From Boesenbergia rotunda (taxonomy: Eukaryota; Streptophyta; Magnoliopsida; Zingiberales; Zingiberaceae), in NCBI GenBank assembly GCA_024364735.1, contig JAGFNQ010008734.1, forward strand, positions 186,001 through 250,000: a DNA stretch of 64,000 nucleotides, written 5' to 3'. Every line of letters begins with the position of its first letter. Within the stretch, counting starts at the first letter, position 1. This document shows, one piece after another, positions 21,767 to 31,796 of the stretch. A program made the translations under genes and the position numbers. The notes under the pieces are model-generated. The model searched no databases. It had not been told where the DNA came from and saw only the letters and a program-made list of their open reading frames with translations.

Positions 21767-23250
21767 TTGATAGCTTCTACACTACAAAAAAAATTAGTTA
21801 GAGGTTTTGGTTTGCTTGTAGAGAAGATTGACTATTGTATAAATAACCGCATGATCTATTGGAATGAAGACAACCAATTGAGTGAATGCAAAATTTGTAG
21901 GCACCTTCGTTATAAGCATCGTACTCATATACCAGGGAAGAAGAAGAAAAATATTGCATGAAAAGTCATGTATTACTTTCCGTTAACTGTTAGACTTCAA
22001 TGCTTATATGCATCTGCCACTACTGCTTGCCACATGATGTGGCATCATGAGCATGAGCACAAATGAGGTATAATGTGTCATCCCTGTGATTCTCCTACAT
22101 GAAAACATCTTGATATTGTATATCATTCCTTTGCAATGGAACCTCATAATGTCAGATTGAGACTTTTTGCTGATGGATTTTAGTCATTTGGTTAGTCGAG
22201 ATAGTAATATATCTCTTGGCTGGTGATATTAACATTATACAATTTACCGTTATGGATGTACATGAAAAATGAATTTATGTTCCTTACTGTATTGATTCCT
22301 GGTCCAACCACCAAAGATAAGATAGATATTTTCCTTCAACCTCTGATTGCCGAGTTGAATGAATTATGGAATGTAGAGTTGGTGACTTATGATGTTGCAA
22401 ACAAAATAAATTTTCGATTGCATGCTGCATTATTATGGACGATCAATAATTTTTCAGCATACTCAATATTGTCAGGATTGAGCACAGTTGGTTAATTAGC
22501 ATGTCACACTACATGATAGATTCTGATGCATTTTCATTATGTTATAGTGGGAAGGTATCTTGGTTTGATAATCATCGTAAATTTTTACCAGTCAACCATT
22601 CTTTCAGGTGAAACAAAAAAAATCCTAAAAATGTTGCAGTAAAAAAACTTCCTATAGTCCATGCTTCAGATGAAGAAATCATTAAACAAATAGATAGTTA
22701 TGGGGGATTCCTACCAATATCTCAACCTGGTTTCGATGAGATCAATAATAACATTGTTAGTTTATGAAAGTGTGATTGGAAGAAAAGGAGTATTTTTTGG
22801 GAGTTGTCATATTGGAAATATCTCTATATTCGACATAATTTAGATGTCAAGCATATTGAGAAAAATTTCTTTGATAATATCTTTTACAGTGTGATGAATG
22901 TTTCTGGAAGAACTAAAGACACTATAAAATCACGTGAGGAATTAAAAGAACTAGTAAACAAACCAGAGTTGCATATAAATGAAACAACCAATAGATTTTC
23001 AAAGATTAGGCTTGTTATACATTGGATAAAGATGGTAAGCAAATTTTATGTAGTTCGTTGAGAGATAAAATTCTCTGATGGGTATGCCTCAAATATGGCT
23101 CGATGCGTGGATATGAACAAGTTATAGATATTCAAAATGAAGAGTTATGACTATCATGTATTCATGCAAAGACTTATTTCAACTTAGAATTGTAGAAAAG
23201 ATATACATAGGAGGAGGGCTAGGAGGAGATATTTAAAGCAATATGAAATA
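21767..23250 (+). pseudogene. TNP2-like CACTA transposase remnant
   Basis: Several typical TNP2 blocks are recognisable in order. The first is ECKICRHLRYKH followed by KVMYYFPLTVRLQCLYAS near 21890-22015. The second is YNLPLWMYMKNEFMFLTVLIPGP near 22240-22310, with FLQPLIAELNELW and INNFSAYSILSG. The third is YIRHNLDVKHIEKN near 22825-22865. The last is MKSYDYHVFMQRL near 23138. TNP2 binds element ends and catalyses cut-and-paste transposition in active CACTA elements. Here stops and frame changes separate all blocks and the N-terminal part is missing, so it is inactive. Confidence 0.8.
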
Positions 23251-23339
23251 TTTATTGTGCCAAGCTTTACAAAACTTCCTCTATTATATCATACAAAAGG
23301 GCATAAAATTTGCGTATATTTCTGTCAAGATATTGGGTG

Positions 23340-24212
23340 AGATGACCACCTAGGCTGAATAAAGGTGGAAAAATATGTTGATAAAGCTCGAGCTAATAGA
23401 AACACCAAGCCAGGTGACCCAAGTACTAGAACTGCTCGGCATACGTCTGGTTCTAAATCTATGGTTGAGCATGATCTGGATTTGGTGAGTTTAATTTAAA
23501 GTTGATACAAAGCAAGATTTCTATTTATTATACTTGTATGATATTAGCCTAATATATTTGTGTATACAGGAACAAGAGCTAGCTCGACAGTCGACCAGTA
23601 TGGAAGTCTTTGTGAAAACTCATAAGAAAAAGGATAGTACATTTGCCAATTCTTGTTCTGAGACCATCCACGTAAAATTATTAACTTTATGTAATAGTTT
23701 CTATCTTGCTTACCTTTAGTACTTGTCATTGAATAGATTAGTAATCATATTATATTTTGCAATACAGGTGCAAATCATTGAGAGAGTCGTTCAGACATCT
23801 CAGCTTGTAGTAAAGGAGGGAGTCACAGTATTTATCCACCGACGCACTTAACGAGAATATTATGATGTTGTCGATAGACTGATAAAAAACTCTACCTTCT
23901 ACGGCCTTGGCTCTAAGGCAAAAGTTTCATTTGAATGCTCAAGAACTCATAGGGGTCATGTCAGTTCCTCTTTAATTACTGAGATGGAGAGTTTAAGACA
24001 AGAAAATTAAGAACTGCGCATTCAAATGACCTACATGGATAAAAAAAATGGAGTTGTGGATGGCCATCGAGTAGCAAAGGAGGGATACTCAGGATGCAAG
24101 GAGAGCAGAGGAGGTCTGGAACCTTATGGACGAAAATAGAGCTCTCATGGCTCAAATGTGAGCGCTTGCAGCTACTATGCCTCATCAACCATTATATGGT
24201 TTTGAGTTATAG
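23340..24212 (+). pseudogene. Ptta/En/Spm-type plant transposase remnant (Transposase_24-like)
   Basis: Downstream of TNP2, in the same orientation, lie TRTARHTSGSKSM, then MEVFVKTHKKKDSTFANSCSETIH, a characteristic block of the plant Ptta/En/Spm transposase family, then YGLGSKAKVSF and a coiled-coil-like MESLRQEN segment. Two introns with GT-AG borders fit between the blocks (about 23485-23569 and 23672-23767). In-frame stops (for example near 23850 and 24008) indicate decay. It commonly accompanies TNP2 in CACTA elements. Confidence 0.68.
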
Positions 24213-24656
24213 GAGACTAAGGTTCCTTACACCATGCAGACTTTGCTGATTAACTTTTTTTAAAGATTTACTTAACTACAACTTAGTTTTTTATTTATCA
24301 TACATAAATCATGTAAAATATATTTATTTTATTTATATATTCTAATATATTTTATTTTAATTATTGTATTATCATATGTTTCAGGACTCCTTTGGATATA
24401 TTCCTCTTCTTCAACATCATCTGTTATTACATTCAAGTATGTATTTTATTACATGTAAAATTAGGTATAGCGTACATGTAAATTTTATAATTATGTTTAC
24501 TCTTATAATAATCCATTGTATTCTATTTTCGACGGGATTTTTTATTACTATCATGTAGATGGATTTTGATATGACATGCATTTAGATATCTTAGTTTAGA
24601 TTTAGATACTTTAGCTTGTATTTATGCTTTTGAATTGTTTGGATATATATTTGGAT

Positions 24657-24660
<4 letters not shown>
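24213..24660. other. AT-rich CACTA interior
   Basis: No coding frame or signal recognised between the transposase remnant and the TA microsatellite. Confidence 0.5.

Positions 24661-24732
<72 letters not shown>
24661..24732. repeat. (TA)n microsatellite
   Basis: About 36 uninterrupted TA dinucleotides. Overlapping Tyr/Ile open frames come from this repeat only. Confidence 0.98.
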
Positions 24733-24734
<2 letters not shown>

Positions 24735-24884
24735 TGGTTGTCTATTTGGTTGTACATTTAGATATATATTTGTGTGTTTGGATATATGTTTGCTTGTATT
24801 GTATACCATCGGATGTGATGGTTTATATATCTATAAATTGTATATATGGAGTATTAAATATAAATATTTCTTGTATTTTTTTTG

Positions 24885-25187
24885 ATTTCCGAAAGAATAC
24901 CGATGGAATAGGTATTCCGTCAGGAAATATCGATACTCATGGCCGACTGAATTACCAACGACATTTCATTTCTGTCAATATTTTTCGACAGAAATTAGCA
25001 TTCCAGCGGGATATCCCGACGGAAGTCTATATCCCATCAATAAATGTTGACGAAATATTGACTTTCCATCGAGAATATCCCGATGGAATGCTAATTTCCG
25101 TCGGTAAATAATATCAACTGAATTTAGATTTTGTTGGTGTTTTTTCCCGACAAAATTTGATTTCGTCAGCAATATTAACGATGGTAG
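24885..25187 (+). repeat. CACTA subterminal repeat region (left of copia insertion)
   Basis: Repeated, variously oriented matches to a ccgacggaaat-type motif, such as tattccgtcagg, ttccgtcggtaa, cccgacggaag and tcccgatggaatg. Dense short repeats near the ends are the usual CACTA transposase-binding region. It continues after the copia element at 27612-27737. Confidence 0.65.
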
Positions 25188-25456
25188 TGTTGAGAATTGA
25201 GTAAAAACTTTTATTAATGAGGTGTGTGGTATATAAATATCAAAACACCTAAATATTAGGAAACAAATAAATGACAAAACTAAGGAAATAAATATTCTCT
25301 AATAAAGAGAATATTACAATACTAGGAAACAAATAAACGACAAAGCTAAGGAAACAAATATTCTCTAATAAAGAAAATATTGCAATACAGGAAATAAATA
25401 AACGAGAAAACCAAAGAAATAAATACTCTAATAAAAGAGAATAATATTCCCTAATA
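25188..25456 (-). repeat. 3' LTR of deleted copia element
   Basis: 269 bp; paired with 27366-27606. It contains short duplications of the aggaaacaaataaa..attctctaataaagag motif that explain the length difference. Confidence 0.88.
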
Positions 25457-25499
25457 TGCCCCCTTAAGATGGTGTCTCAGATATGACACCAATCTTGTT

Positions 25500-26417
25500 G
25501 CAAATGGCAAACAGTTAATGTTGAGAAAGTGACTTGGTGAGTTCATCGACCAACTGATCGGCAATAGAAATATAAGTAACTCGCAATTCAGAGGACTGTA
25601 TCAGATCATAAATAAAATGATAGTCAATAATAGATGCTTCATTCAAGAGTGAAAAGCAGGATTAGCCGAAAGATAAGTGGCACCCAAATTATCAGTGAAG
25701 AGCACAACAGGCGTGATAACCGAAAGAAGCAGTTCTGTCAAAAGTGACTTAATCCATTGAAGCTCCAATATTGCAGAGGCTATGGCGCGATATTCGGTCT
25801 CAATGGAAGAGCATGCAACCATGCGTTGCTTGGTAGATTTCCAAGAAACCGAATTATTATCCAAAAAAATAACAAACGCACCTGTAGAACACCAATCATC
25901 CAGATCTCCTGCTCAGTCCACGTCGAAAAAATCACAAAGAGTGAGAGGTGTATATGCAAGTAGACGAATACCAAGATCCTAATACCATTGAGATACCGAA
26001 GTAAACGCTTCGCAATGCCCCAGTGCGTCTCTGAAGAGGCATGCATAAACTGTGAAAGCTTGTTGACCTCAAAGGAAATATCAGGACGGTTCATACGGAG
26101 ATATTTTAAAGTACCAACCACCTGTCGGAACTTAGTTGTATCAAAGGATGGAGACTCATCATGCAAAGTAAGATGAGAATCATCAGCAATAGGAGTGGAA
26201 ACTGGCTTTAATTTGAGTCTAGCATGTTATGTTTGGAGAGAAGATAAGTGATATACTTTTGTTGAGATAGAAGAAGATCATTTGAAGTTGTGCAAATCTC
26301 AATTCCACAGAAGAAGGAAAGAGCTCCAAGATCATTAGTTGCAAATCTGGCATCAAGTTTGTATATTATGTCATCAACAATTAACAGAAGCATTATTACC
26401 TGTAATAATGAGATCAT
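25500..26417 (-). pseudogene. Copia RT C-terminus and RNase H remnant
   Basis: On the minus strand fragments in order are a YVDD-like DDIIY segment, LSQQKYITYLLSKH, FRQVVGTLKYLRMNRPDISF, WKSTKQRMVACSSIETEYRA (RNase H) and VLFTDNLGATYLSANP. They occupy different frames with stops, so the remnant is inactive. It joins gag abruptly near 26450, the deletion junction. Confidence 0.8.
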
Positions 26418-26497
26418 CTACGTATATAAGAAAATAAATAACAATGTTGTCCTGGTAATAAATAAATAAGGATGTATCAACCTAGGAGGCGACAAAG

Positions 26498-27282
26498 TCA
26501 AGAGAGACTAAGAAGGCGCGAAGCTCCAAATATCAACCCCACAGTGGGCGCTATAAGAGCAGTCGCTAGCGCCGAAGCTGGAGATGATGTTGAAATTTTT
26601 AACTGGGCCTCATAGCTGAGGAGTTGCTTGAAGAGCTCATCAAAGGTGACAAGAATATCACGAGCTTGCAAAACATATGAGATATTATAGTGGTCATGGC
26701 TAAGACCATTCTGGGCGCAAATAGAGAGCTCATCAAAATCAACTTTCACATTCAAAAACGCAAGAGCATCAATATTTCTTTTGATGCCCTGCATATAATC
26801 AGTGATAGATCTATTACCCTGGTGAGTGTTGGCAAGGTTTTGACGATGAGCCATAATCCTGCCACGTGAGGGAGCAGCGTAGGTTTTCTCTAGCATCTAC
26901 CATGTGTCTCTCGACGAAGTAGATGCAGCAATAAATTGCACAAGAGTAGGTGATATCGATCCAATAATAGCATTGAGGAGAAGTTGATCCTGACAGAGCT
27001 AGAGAATATGATCAAGATTCGTCTGAGGGAGCGTGGTGTCTATAGGCGTTATATGCTGGAGGGGGGGGGGGGGGGGGGGGGGGAGGGACTCGAGCCATCA
27101 ACAAATCCCAATAAATTATACTTGAATAGAAGAGACGTGAACTGCAAGCGCCAAGCAGAATAATTGAAGGCGGTGAGTTTTAACAATGTCTGAGCATTAA
27201 TGTTGAGAACCACAAGACAGGAAGATGAATCAGGAGCTTTCATGAGAGGAGGTCGGCTGGTGATGTCATCGGTGGCGGCCAT
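26498..27282 (-). pseudogene. Copia gag remnant with poly-proline/poly-G tract
   Basis: The N-terminus starts at 27282 (MAATDDITSRPPLM..), with a LTAFNYSAWRLQFTSLL block typical of copia gag. It is interrupted at a 23-base G run (27061-27083 on the plus strand; poly-Pro in gag). Gag resumes as MLEKTYAAPSRGRIMAHRQNL.. with SITDYMQGIKRNIDALA and LSHDHYNISYVLQARD, the usual UBN2-type gag order. Frame changes occur between the two parts. Confidence 0.75.
27061..27083 (+). repeat. Poly(G) run of 23
   Basis: 23 consecutive G on the plus strand, inside the gag remnant of the deleted copia element. Confidence 0.9.
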
Positions 27283-27353
27283 TGTGGGCGGCAGTTAAAG
27301 TTTGTGGAGAGAAGAAAGAAGAAAAGAAAAGAAAAATTGTTATTAAGCTTATA

Positions 27354-27365
27354 GCTATGATACCA
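27354..27365 (-). promoter_or_regulatory. Primer-binding site of deleted copia element
   Basis: Minus strand TGGTATCATAGC, directly adjoining the LTR end CTCAACA; one mismatch to the tRNA-Met-type site. Confidence 0.85.
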
Positions 27366-27606
27366 TGTTGAGAATTAAATACAAACTTTTATTAATAAGG
27401 TGTATGATATATAAATACAAAATACTAAATATTAGGAAACAAATAAATGATAATGCTAAGAAAATAAATATTCTCCTAATAAAAAGAATATTACAATACT
27501 AGGAAATAAATAAACAACCTAAGCAAATAAATATTCTCTAATAAAGAGAATGTTGTAATACTAGGAAACAAATATTCTCTAATAAGGAGAATAATATTCC
27601 CTAATA
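27366..27606 (-). repeat. 5' LTR of deleted copia element
   Basis: 241 bp, borders fixed by the PBS on one side and the TSD ggtag on the other. Confidence 0.88.
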
Positions 27607-27737
27607 GGTAGAACTTTCCGTCGATACTACAACACCAATGAATTTTCACCTGATAATAGAAATTTCGTGGGTAATATTGTTTGCCGACGGAAAATCGACT
27701 AAAAATTCCTTCGGAATCCCTGAAATTTCTAGTAGTG

Positions 27738-29456
27738 GATGGCGACGAAGGAGAATGGCGCGAGAGCGAAGAAAATTAAGAATTTGGGAGAGTGAAAAGT
27801 GAGTAAGGAGTGTTTGGTTTACTACATTTTGTATTTTCATTTTCCAGAAAATGCTATATCGTTTTTTGGAAAATAAGGCTGGAAAATGCTAATCAAACAT
27901 ATTTTCCAGAAAACAACATTTTCGACAGGAAATGAAAATGAAAATAAATATATCAAATGCCCTCGAAGAGTTCTTATAATGGCGGGAGGAAGGAGAGAGA
28001 AATCAAAAGAAATATTTTAATTAATATTAAAAAGAATGAACAGAAGAGGAAGAAAAAAATTAATATAAAAAATGAAGTTGATATATAGAGAGAGAGACAA
28101 AAGGTCAAATCGTTCGCTTCAGTGTCCCCGTCGCGCGAGAGAGAGAAGAGAGAGAGAGAGAGAAAGAGGAGGAGTTAAAATGAAATATTTTGAGCAAATT
28201 TAATTTAAACACAACAACTGTGATTTCTCAGGAGAAGGCGATGAATCCCTCGCACGACTCGACCTTCTAGGGAGCAATAATAATAATAATTTCGAACGTC
28301 CTTCGTTGTCGTTCAATCTTACAGTTAAATAAAAAAAATATCATATCGCAATAATCTCTTAATTAAGTGGAAGGACAGTTTAATTCTCATAAAAAACAAA
28401 CATAATAAAAATTATCTCTGTCCAATAAAATATTTTTATCATTGAGTAGTAACTAAGTCACACCCGTGGAAAGCATCCTAAACTCTCCTGAATCTTTTTA
28501 TATCGGATCTGACTCATTATGATCCTGACTATATATATATTGACATAGTTCTGCATTGCAGGTACAGATCATAATTAGATATAGTCCTTGCAAGAATATA
28601 TCATAATTAAACACGGTCCTGGTAAGCCGGGACCATTATTGTCTGTGTCCCATCATAAATCCTACCGTTGCAATTTATAATCCGAAGATCTAACCATCCT
28701 AGAATTTTAAGATATTAATTATACATATAATAATTAAAATCAACGACCATACGAAAAGGATAAATTTTCTTAAACTTCCCACTTTCAAATTCATATTTAT
28801 ATATAATCCTTATACAAAATTTTATTTATATGCAGTCCCTGATAGAATTGATAAGACAACTTTGTGAGTGTTATTTGAAGAAAATTGAGTATAAAAGTTA
28901 AAAATTTGAGCATGTAAGGTTGCATCCACCGCATCAAGAAACATGTATACTTAATTTTCACTCTTTTATATTTACTTTTCACTCTTTTATACTCATTTTC
29001 ACTGATATATACTTAATTTTTACTCTTTTATACTCAATCCATTAGGGAGTAAATGTAAAGGATTTATCAAACGGGGAGTGAAAACAAATATCAAATGGAG
29101 ATTAGAGAATTTTCTGTAATTTACCGTACGAAAAATCTAAATCTAATATCTATAATTTCTTTGTGTTTTTTGTCCTTATCTTAATGACTTTTGTAGCTTA
29201 GCATCAACTTCAATATCGAAGGACTCTGCCGAATAACTTTGGGCATGCAGCTCTGACATTTATATGTATGTTCTTTCGCGCGGACAAGATTGTTTTCATC
29301 ACGCTCCTATTTTAGCATCCAAACTCCAAAGTAAAGCTGAATTTCTGACACATGAGTACCTTGCTGAAGTGAAATATAATCAATTTTAATATATTGATTT
29401 ATTAAAGCATAACAAAAAGTGCTTGTTTGTATGATAATAATAATTTCTTGAGGAGA

Positions 29457-29457
<1 letters not shown>
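27738..29457. other. AT-rich intergenic DNA with GA-rich stretch
   Basis: No gene is supported. 27800-27965 has a MITE-like look (gtgtttggttta at one side, ttttccagaaaa repeats in both orientations), but no clear TIR/TSD could be fixed. 28088-28175 is rich in gagaga. The rest shows nothing recognisable. Confidence 0.4.

Positions 29458-29504
<47 letters not shown>
29458..29504. repeat. (AAT)n microsatellite
   Basis: About 15 uninterrupted AAT/TAA trinucleotides. Confidence 0.97.
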
Positions 29505-29506
<2 letters not shown>

Positions 29507-29636
29507 CAAAAATTAAAAGGACCTTTTAAATTATATTTATTTTTTTTAAAGAAATCAAATGAACCTCACTTATTATTTTATTTTAAAAATATTTTTTAAT
29601 TAAGTACTGTTGTAAAAACTATCTATTAGTTTCTAA

Positions 29637-29780
29637 TATATATATATATACGAAAATACTCTCCTGCGGACGTGATGTGCAGACTCGTGCGGATCACACT
29701 ACCAGTCCGATCAGGCCCTTACCTGATCAGTCTGGCCCTGTGGTCGCGCACGCGATTAGCACGAGACGGTTCGTAGGAAA

Positions 29781-29855
<75 letters not shown>
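29637..29855. repeat. GC-rich islet framed by two (TA)n runs
   Basis: (TA)7 at 29637-29650, then about 130 bp of GC-rich DNA (29651-29782) with an internal cctgatcag/ctgatcagg inverted pair, then (AT)n at 29783-29855. The surrounding 10 kb is strongly AT-rich. Confidence 0.85.
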
Positions 29856-29856
<1 letters not shown>

Positions 29857-30413
29857 CTGTTATTAATTGTATAAGTTATAACTTTTATATGTTTGATAAT
29901 GATGAAATTGTATTTATTTAAAATATAATGAGATTCAATAGAATCTCAATTGTTTAATTTGCTCATTGAAATATTGTCTGAATCAAGTACTTATCAATTA
30001 GAATAGTAAAATTAAAATGATATAAAATTATCATAGATATTAACAATTAGCTTTTACACAATCGATCGTGATTCTATAATATTCATTTGAAATATAATAA
30101 GTATCATGGAGTCTTAATCAATTTATTTTATTCGTTGAAATATTATTTTAATCAGGTCATTCAAATAAATAAAATAAAAATGATAAAATTATTATTGTAG
30201 AAATCATCAACTAGCTAGCTTCTATAAAAGTAGAAGCTATAGCATCTAGCTTCTACAATTGTAAAAGACAGTTGTTAGTTTTACATGTAAAAACTAGTTA
30301 TTCGCTTCTACATGATCGAATGATAAAATAATGTAAAGGTATTTGCTCATTTGATTTTAATCAGAAATGGGATGCAAAAGCCCATTTGATTTTTGCCCTA
30401 ATAATTGTCTAAG
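29856..30413. other. AT-rich DNA with small hairpins
   Basis: No gene. Short inverted repeats are visible at about 30215-30240 (tagcttcta/tagaagcta) and 30275-30298 (agttttacatgtaaaaact), perhaps MITE debris. The copia TSD ctaag ends the stretch. Confidence 0.4.
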
Positions 30414-30715
30414 TCTTAGATTTAAAAACATGGGATGGAATCAAACTTATAGTGATCTCCTTTACTTCTTCTTCCTCTGCTTGCCTGCTGTCACGCGAAA
30501 TATCACCACGGACAAAACCCGATTTATCACAAACCAAATCTCAGATGCTCCGATTCCTCTTCCTCGTGTCTCTTGGATTGCATTTGGACGCCTATTTATA
30601 CAGGGAGAAGCAGACGTTTCCTCCATTGATGGAGGTATTCAATACTCCATCAATGGAGGCCATTAACGTTTGCAACCAGTAACGCTTTCAACGCTAAAGG
30701 TTTTTAACGCCAACA
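30414..30715 (-). repeat. 3' LTR of TG..GA copia
   Basis: Nearly identical to 37615-37916, with a handful of substitutions (for example acatgggatggaatcaaactta/tagtgatctc versus acagtgatctc, and gtttgc versus gcctgc). Borders set by TSD and PPT. Confidence 0.93.
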
Positions 30716-31796
30716 TCTCCCACTCGTCCAATTCTATCCATATAGGTCATTTAGTCACTAAGACTACGTAAGGAAGTCACAAAGACCATATAGGAGCATT
30801 CAACTCATACTTCAGGGAAAATGGTTCATACGACAGCAAGCACACTGAGCAATTAATGCTAAGAAAGTTGTTATACTTAACTTAGCTGCTCTATAGAACG
30901 AATCAGAGACATCAATAACTTGTCTTTATCCCAGATTAAATATTTACATCATATGAACATCTCTAATCCCTCATATGACATTTATGTCAAGAGCGTGTTC
31001 GACATCTCAAATCAATACTTTTATTCACAATCACATTTTTAAGTACTTAATAAAAAAAATGTAACTGGTCGACTAGTGAATAAGTATTACAGATGTAAAC
31101 CAATTTTAATTTTCCTTTTCAGCTAGAATCTATTCATTCTAATCAGTCGCTTTCCTAGTGATATGCTCCATAGACTGAATCATCCATAGTCAATAGGACA
31201 CACACTAAAGTAGCAACCACTGATTAAAACTTCAAGTAGACAGCTAAATAGTCACTTAGGGTAAGATTGAGATTAACTGATAACCTCAAGGATCTCACAT
31301 AGTAGAGAAGTAGGGATCCATTCTCCTACTACCCTTATTGTCGCTATAGCACATGTGGTATGAATCACATGCTATGATGTTTTTCTCTTTGCCAAAAAGA
31401 GTGCATGTTTTTCTCAAATATTTAACATCGTACAGATTTCGATCTAGACATACCTAACGTCCAATCCGAATTCAACTTATGAATTCCTATCTGGCTTTAA
31501 ACAGGTTTAGTAAATGGTGGGTGCATTTACTATGATCATTACATAAATGATCTCATCTTGATACAAAATCAAGGCGACCTCAACTTATGAGTATGTCTCT
31601 CTTCACAACTACATAAGTTATCTCATAAGTAATGGTCTTACCTCTATTTATACTCAACAAATAGAGACGATTGTCCATGTGAGAGGACCAATCTTAGCCT
31701 GCCAACATGCTCATCGAGACTTTTACCAAATGTAACAAATACATTTACACTGAAAAGATCATGACATTTCATTTATGTAACAGTCTTTACAATTTG
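30716..31796 (-). other. 3' non-coding region of TG..GA copia
   Basis: About 1.1 kb between the pol stop and the polypurine tract without a supported ORF. This is longer than usual for copia elements, which normally have little sequence between RNase H and the 3' LTR. Confidence 0.5.

Larger units (their letters stand above)
25188..27606 (-). mobile_element. Internally deleted copia element with TA..CA LTR ends
   Basis: LTRs at 25188-25456 and 27366-27606 are flanked by identical ggtag (25183-25187 and 27607-27611). On the minus strand the LTR begins TATTAGGG and ends TCTCAACA, a non-canonical TA..CA pair. PBS TGGTATCATAGC (27365-27354) has one mismatch to the usual tRNA-Met site, and the PPT-like run aaggggggca is at 25457-25466. 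The interior keeps gag and the RT/RNase H tail but lacks protease, integrase and most of RT. Confidence 0.9.
21767..27737 (+). mobile_element. Degraded CACTA (En/Spm-type) element, 3' end at 27737
   Basis: It contains a TNP2-like transposase remnant, a second gene resembling the plant Ptta/En/Spm transposase family, subterminal repeats of tttccgtcgg type (24890-25187 and 27612-27700), and the terminus atttctagtagtg, whose complement CACTACTAGAAAT is a standard CACTA end. The left end is not defined: cactacaaaaaaaattag at 21780 is TIR-like but lies within the transposase remnant. A copia element (25188-27606) is inserted just inside the 3' terminal region. Confidence 0.72.

Noticed and set aside
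21780..21797. cactacaaaaaaaattag as the left CACTA end
   Set aside because: It lies within the transposase remnant, has no 3-bp TSD matching the right end (gat after 27737), and the match to the right terminus is weak. Kept only as a possibility.
24635..25111. 158-codon open frame starting in a TA microsatellite
   Set aside because: Tyr/Ile run from (TA)n followed by CACTA subterminal repeats.
25185..25190. tagtg as a CACTA terminus at the copia border
   Set aside because: The bases are split between the TSD ggtag and the LTR start; the subterminal repeats continue after the copia element, and the true end is at 27737.
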